7,179 nt of DNA from Patescibacteria group bacterium (GTDB taxonomy: Bacteria > Patescibacteriota > Patescibacteriia > Veblenbacterales > UBA10138), in the NCBI GenBank assembly GCA_003512705.1, contig DOPF01000061.1:1-7179 (forward strand), given 5' to 3'. The stretch's first letter is position 1; every line of letters starts with the position of its first letter. The position numbers were made by a program, and so were the translations under genes. The notes beneath the pieces were generated by a model that was given only the letters and a program-made list of their open reading frames with translations, had not been told where the DNA came from and made no database searches. Below are positions 5,264 through 7,179 of this stretch, one piece after another.

Positions 5264-5292
5264 ATCTTAATGCTGAAAGTTAGTTATGTCAA
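5264..5292 (-). promoter_or_regulatory. Leaderless-type promoter of the acidic protein gene
   Basis: Read on the minus strand: a consensus -35 TTGACA (5287-5292), a 17-base spacer, and -10 TAAGAT (5264-5269; four of six matches). Only six bases separate the -10 box from the ATG at 5257, so the expected first base of the RNA falls on or beside that ATG. It decides the start codon of the gene and gives it expression separate from the genes to its right. Confidence 0.7.
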
Positions 5293-5310
5293 TTATAAAT
5301 ATATAGGGTA

Positions 5311-5727
5311 TTAAGTCTGAAATTCTTTGCGGGAAAGATATTCAGTTGGAATAATTTTGGCTTTAATTTTCTTTTCGCCATTCATATATACTTTTACGAG
5401 CCTATGAACGCCATCAAGCACAACATATCTTGAATTGTAATTTGTTATGATAATGGGGTGGCTAGTATCGGCTTCGGCAACTTTTTTCTGATGCTCTGCC
5501 GATCCTTTTTCTTTTCGTATAACTTCCCACGGGGTAAGATTCCAATCATCTGTTCCGTCCTTTTCCCATACTGGCATATCAAAATGCCAAATTAATTTTT
5601 TCATTTCAACTTCCACGATCGGCAACGGCAACCCCCGCAACTTCACTGTATCTACAAACATATTTAATCCTACATCAATCAAGGCACGTGGCGGTTGGTT
5701 TGAATTTTGCATCTTAATATAAATCAT
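5311..5727 (-). CDS. ParB/sulfiredoxin-fold-like small protein
   Basis: A 138-residue cytosolic protein. Its C-terminal half matches the ParB N-terminal/sulfiredoxin-like fold: a strand (PIIITNYNSRYVVLDG, 91-106), the family's G-x-H-R box as DGVHRLVKV (105-113), then a charged turn and the strand KIKAKIIPTEYL (120-131). In this superfamily the G-x-H-R loop binds nucleotide phosphates; members range from CTP-dependent ParB clamps to nucleases and kinases. No helix-turn-helix follows, so this is not a chromosome-partition ParB. The N-terminal half has a conserved-looking DMPVW...NLTPWEVI segment (50-70). Two starts are possible, ATG at 5727 and ATG at 5712; I kept the longer, with a G-rich AGGGTGG upstream as a poor ribosome binding site. 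It lies 42 bases behind the trypsin-like protease gene. Substrate and role unknown. Confidence 0.72.
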   Translation of the reverse strand: MIYIKMQNSNQPPRALIDVGLNMFVDTVKLRGLPLPIVEVEMKKLIWHFDMPVWEKDGTDDWNLTPWEVIRKEKGSAEHQKKVAEADTSHPIIITNYNSRYVVLDGVHRLVKVYMNGEKKIKAKIIPTEYLSRKEFQT

Positions 5728-5769
5728 TTACACCAGCCACCCTGAAAGATTGTGTTGTTTATAAAAAGG

Positions 5770-6465
5770 CTACTTTTTATTGAGCTTAATAAAGTGAATT
5801 ATATCCCGTGATGGTATTACTAATGAAATAGCAACGCGCTCGCCTATCTGCCCATCCTTCCCTTTCTGCATAACAGACGCCACCTGCATTCCAAATACTT
5901 TTGAATTAGCTATAAAGCCGGGGCACCCACTCGAGCCGCCATACATCAATGCATCAATTTCATAAAAATCCATCATCTCTCCCCTAATATTCGGAAATTT
6001 ATTATAATTAGAAATATAGGCACTTTGGAATCTTTCGGTAAGACCAAAATTTCTCTTACCATCTGGTAAAAAAACCACACCCGATAAAGGAAAACCTAAA
6101 AATCCACACGACTCACCTCTGGAAACTCGACTTCCTTCCAAAGTGACGGTTTTTTCGTTACGAGGATTATCTATCCTCAAAAGAGCTATATCACGACCTA
6201 TATCTTCGGCAATTAATGTAGCTTTTTCTGTTTGGTTTCCGATTTCTGTTGCATTAATTACTTCGAATACTTGTTGGGTTGGCCCTTTTATATTGCTTTC
6301 GATATGTACAAGGTGAGCAGCTGTAACAATATAACCATTATCAACCATAAAACCTGTGCCAGTTGTAAAATTTATATTACTTTTATCCCCTACCCTACTG
6401 ACCACTGAATGGGCCATTATTCCATATAAACTCTGCTCTATTTTTTTGCAAGCTTTCTGAAACAT
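5770..6465 (-). CDS. Cytosolic trypsin-like serine protease
   Basis: A 231-residue single-domain protease of the chymotrypsin/trypsin fold. All three catalytic residues are present in their usual settings: His51 in VTAAHLV (47-53), Asp92 in GRDIALLRI (90-98), and Ser179 in GGSSGCPG (176-183), where Cys181 replaces the common Gly. TGTGF (35-39) and the late strand VAISLVIPS (211-219) are also typical. There is no signal peptide, membrane helix or PDZ domain, so it should act in the cytoplasm, unlike the HtrA protein in this window. An in-frame TTG at 6492 would overlap the preceding gene by 23 bases; the ATG at 6465, four bases after that gene's stop, is the better start. Tight spacing suggests cotranscription. 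Family members can serve in stress response or as effector proteases in conflict systems; which applies here is not visible. Confidence 0.85.
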   Translation of the reverse strand: MFQKACKKIEQSLYGIMAHSVVSRVGDKSNINFTTGTGFMVDNGYIVTAAHLVHIESNIKGPTQQVFEVINATEIGNQTEKATLIAEDIGRDIALLRIDNPRNEKTVTLEGSRVSRGESCGFLGFPLSGVVFLPDGKRNFGLTERFQSAYISNYNKFPNIRGEMMDFYEIDALMYGGSSGCPGFIANSKVFGMQVASVMQKGKDGQIGERVAISLVIPSRDIIHFIKLNKK

Positions 6466-6469
6466 AATT

Positions 6470-6955
6470 TTATATAATGAAAGTATAAGCAAGAAAAGTA
6501 TTTAGAAGTAATTTCTCCTTGGTCGCTAGTGTAACATTTATCCCCAAATCGTAACAAGCCACCCCGGTCATAAAGAAACCCAAATCCGCCCAATATCTAT
6601 TGGGTTTTTTATCTAAAAAATGTTGCGGCAATGACATTTTTTTACCTAAATCATTATTATTAATATACCAAGTGCCATTTATACAGTTTAGGGTGTAGCT
6701 AACAGTCCTATCCGCCTGCATAAATTTATAAATAGTATCTTTAAGCGTACTAGTATTTGCTGTTGTGATTGGGGCATCGTCAATTATTGGAACATTATTT
6801 TTTATATAATAATTTGCTGATTCAGCATTATTTATTGTACTTGTAGTAAGGCAATTATTAGTTGTGGATACTCGACCCTGCATGTTGGCATCCATTAAAA
6901 CAAATGTACCTGTACCTGTGGGTATATTAATAATTTTTAAACTTTTCGGTTCCAT
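6470..6955 (-). CDS. Asn/Thr-rich protein of unknown function (161 aa)
   Basis: I recognise no family. The N-terminal part (about 8-30, LKIINIPTGTGTFVLMDANM) looks like a beta-hairpin. The middle is rich in Asn and Thr (32-75), followed by a beta-like TVSYTLNCINGTWYINN (84-100). The end, from LGFFMTGVACYDLGINV (125-141) to LLLNTFLAYTFII (149-161), is hydrophobic and may be a membrane or core segment. Three Cys are at 35, 91 and 134. The ATG at 6955 sits one base after the stop of the upstream gene; an in-frame GTG at 6964 would give three more residues and overlap that gene by 8 bases, and it has no better ribosome binding site. The stop is four bases before the protease start, so these genes are surely cotranscribed and perhaps act together. 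Its DNA is notably A/T-rich (about 20% G+C over 6781-6840). Confidence 0.65.
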   Translation of the reverse strand: MEPKSLKIINIPTGTGTFVLMDANMQGRVSTTNNCLTTSTINNAESANYYIKNNVPIIDDAPITTANTSTLKDTIYKFMQADRTVSYTLNCINGTWYINNNDLGKKMSLPQHFLDKKPNRYWADLGFFMTGVACYDLGINVTLATKEKLLLNTFLAYTFII

Positions 6956-6956
6956 A

Positions 6957-7179
6957 TTAGTCACTTTCAGATTGGTTAAAAAATCTTAAAGCATAATAAT
7001 TAAAGCTCATTTTTTTATATAGAAAAAAAACTACAAACACTATTCCACTAAAAACCACATCCCCTATCATCATATTCCTAAAAAATGGCAGGCCGAGGAT
7101 GTAGGCCCACATTAGGCCGTCCAAAGTTTTTGGATACCAAGTTCCGCTTGCCCACACGGCAAAATTGGTGGTTAAAAAG
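6957..7179 (-). CDS. DUF6580-like membrane protein, C-terminal part (cut by the window edge)
   Basis: Only the last 73 residues are inside the window; the frame stays open to the edge at 7179, so the gene begins outside. The segment TNFAVWASGTWYPKT followed by GLPFFRNMMIGDVVFSG matches what I remember of DUF6580, a small multi-pass membrane family named as putative transport proteins: the G-T-W-Y-P-K-T turn, the P-F-F-R-N box and the G-D before the last helix. One hydrophobic helix (about IGDVVFSGIVFVVFFLY) ends in the positive pair KK, then an 18-residue polar tail with SESD at the end. The next gene starts one base after the stop, so the two are translationally close. A GTG at 7157 is in frame but lies inside the conserved region and is not the real start. 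The transported substrate is unknown. Confidence 0.75.
   Translation of the reverse strand, partial: FLTTNFAVWASGTWYPKTLDGLMWAYILGLPFFRNMMIGDVVFSGIVFVVFFLYKKMSFNYYALRFFNQSESD

Noticed and set aside
6466..6492. TTG start for the trypsin-like protease
   Set aside because: It would overlap the previous gene by 23 bases and add a hydrophobic stretch without a ribosome site. The ATG at 6465 gives tight normal spacing.

Overview
The window looks like a piece of a Candidate Phyla Radiation (Patescibacteria, Parcubacteria-like) genome. The evidence is the kind of genes and their style, not a marker gene. There is a fragment of a DUF6580-type membrane protein. There is a secreted protein joining a squalene-cyclase-like toroid, a DUF11 domain and two copies of a short GEAWYV/RHYL-type repeat that I associate with this group. 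Genes are short, most starts lack a Shine-Dalgarno site, and two promoters lie so close to their start codons that the mRNAs should be leaderless or nearly so. The eight ordinary genes and one candidate small gene stop with TAA or TAG, and none is interrupted by TGA, so the standard code fits.

Layout. Positions 1-1711 (minus strand): a small single-pass membrane protein (98 aa) followed by a membrane-anchored HtrA-type serine protease, read from a good promoter at 1684-1711 and ended by a strong hairpin at 28-53. Positions 1738-2030 (plus strand): an isolated transcription unit, with a promoter-like pair, a ribosome binding site, a 49-residue very basic reading frame that contains a strong hairpin, and a clear intrinsic terminator. 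It is either a small basic protein gene, a structured RNA, or both. Positions 2193-3899 (minus): the large secreted toroid/DUF11 protein, with a long hairpin just behind its stop codon.

Positions 3900-4483 hold no convincing protein gene but are crowded with inverted repeats: a 13-bp repeat, a nested three-stem fold overlapping a 34-codon frame, a minus-strand terminator, a 16-base palindrome, a CCCTGAGCTTG-type element and a 16-bp near-perfect hairpin with a 2-base centre. This looks like a long 3' region or one or more untranslated RNAs plus the leader of the secreted-protein gene.

Positions 4484-7179 (minus) carry a run of five closely packed genes. In transcription order they are the C-terminal end of a DUF6580-like membrane protein, an unrecognised Asn/Thr-rich protein, a cytosolic trypsin-like protease with an intact triad, a ParB/sulfiredoxin-fold-like protein, and an unrecognised acidic protein that also has its own leaderless promoter. 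Parts of this run are much poorer in G+C than the left half, which suggests an accessory region.

Functionally, the left block is envelope quality control (HtrA), the centre makes a probable cell-surface or exported binding protein, and the right block is a cassette of unknown purpose around an intracellular protease.
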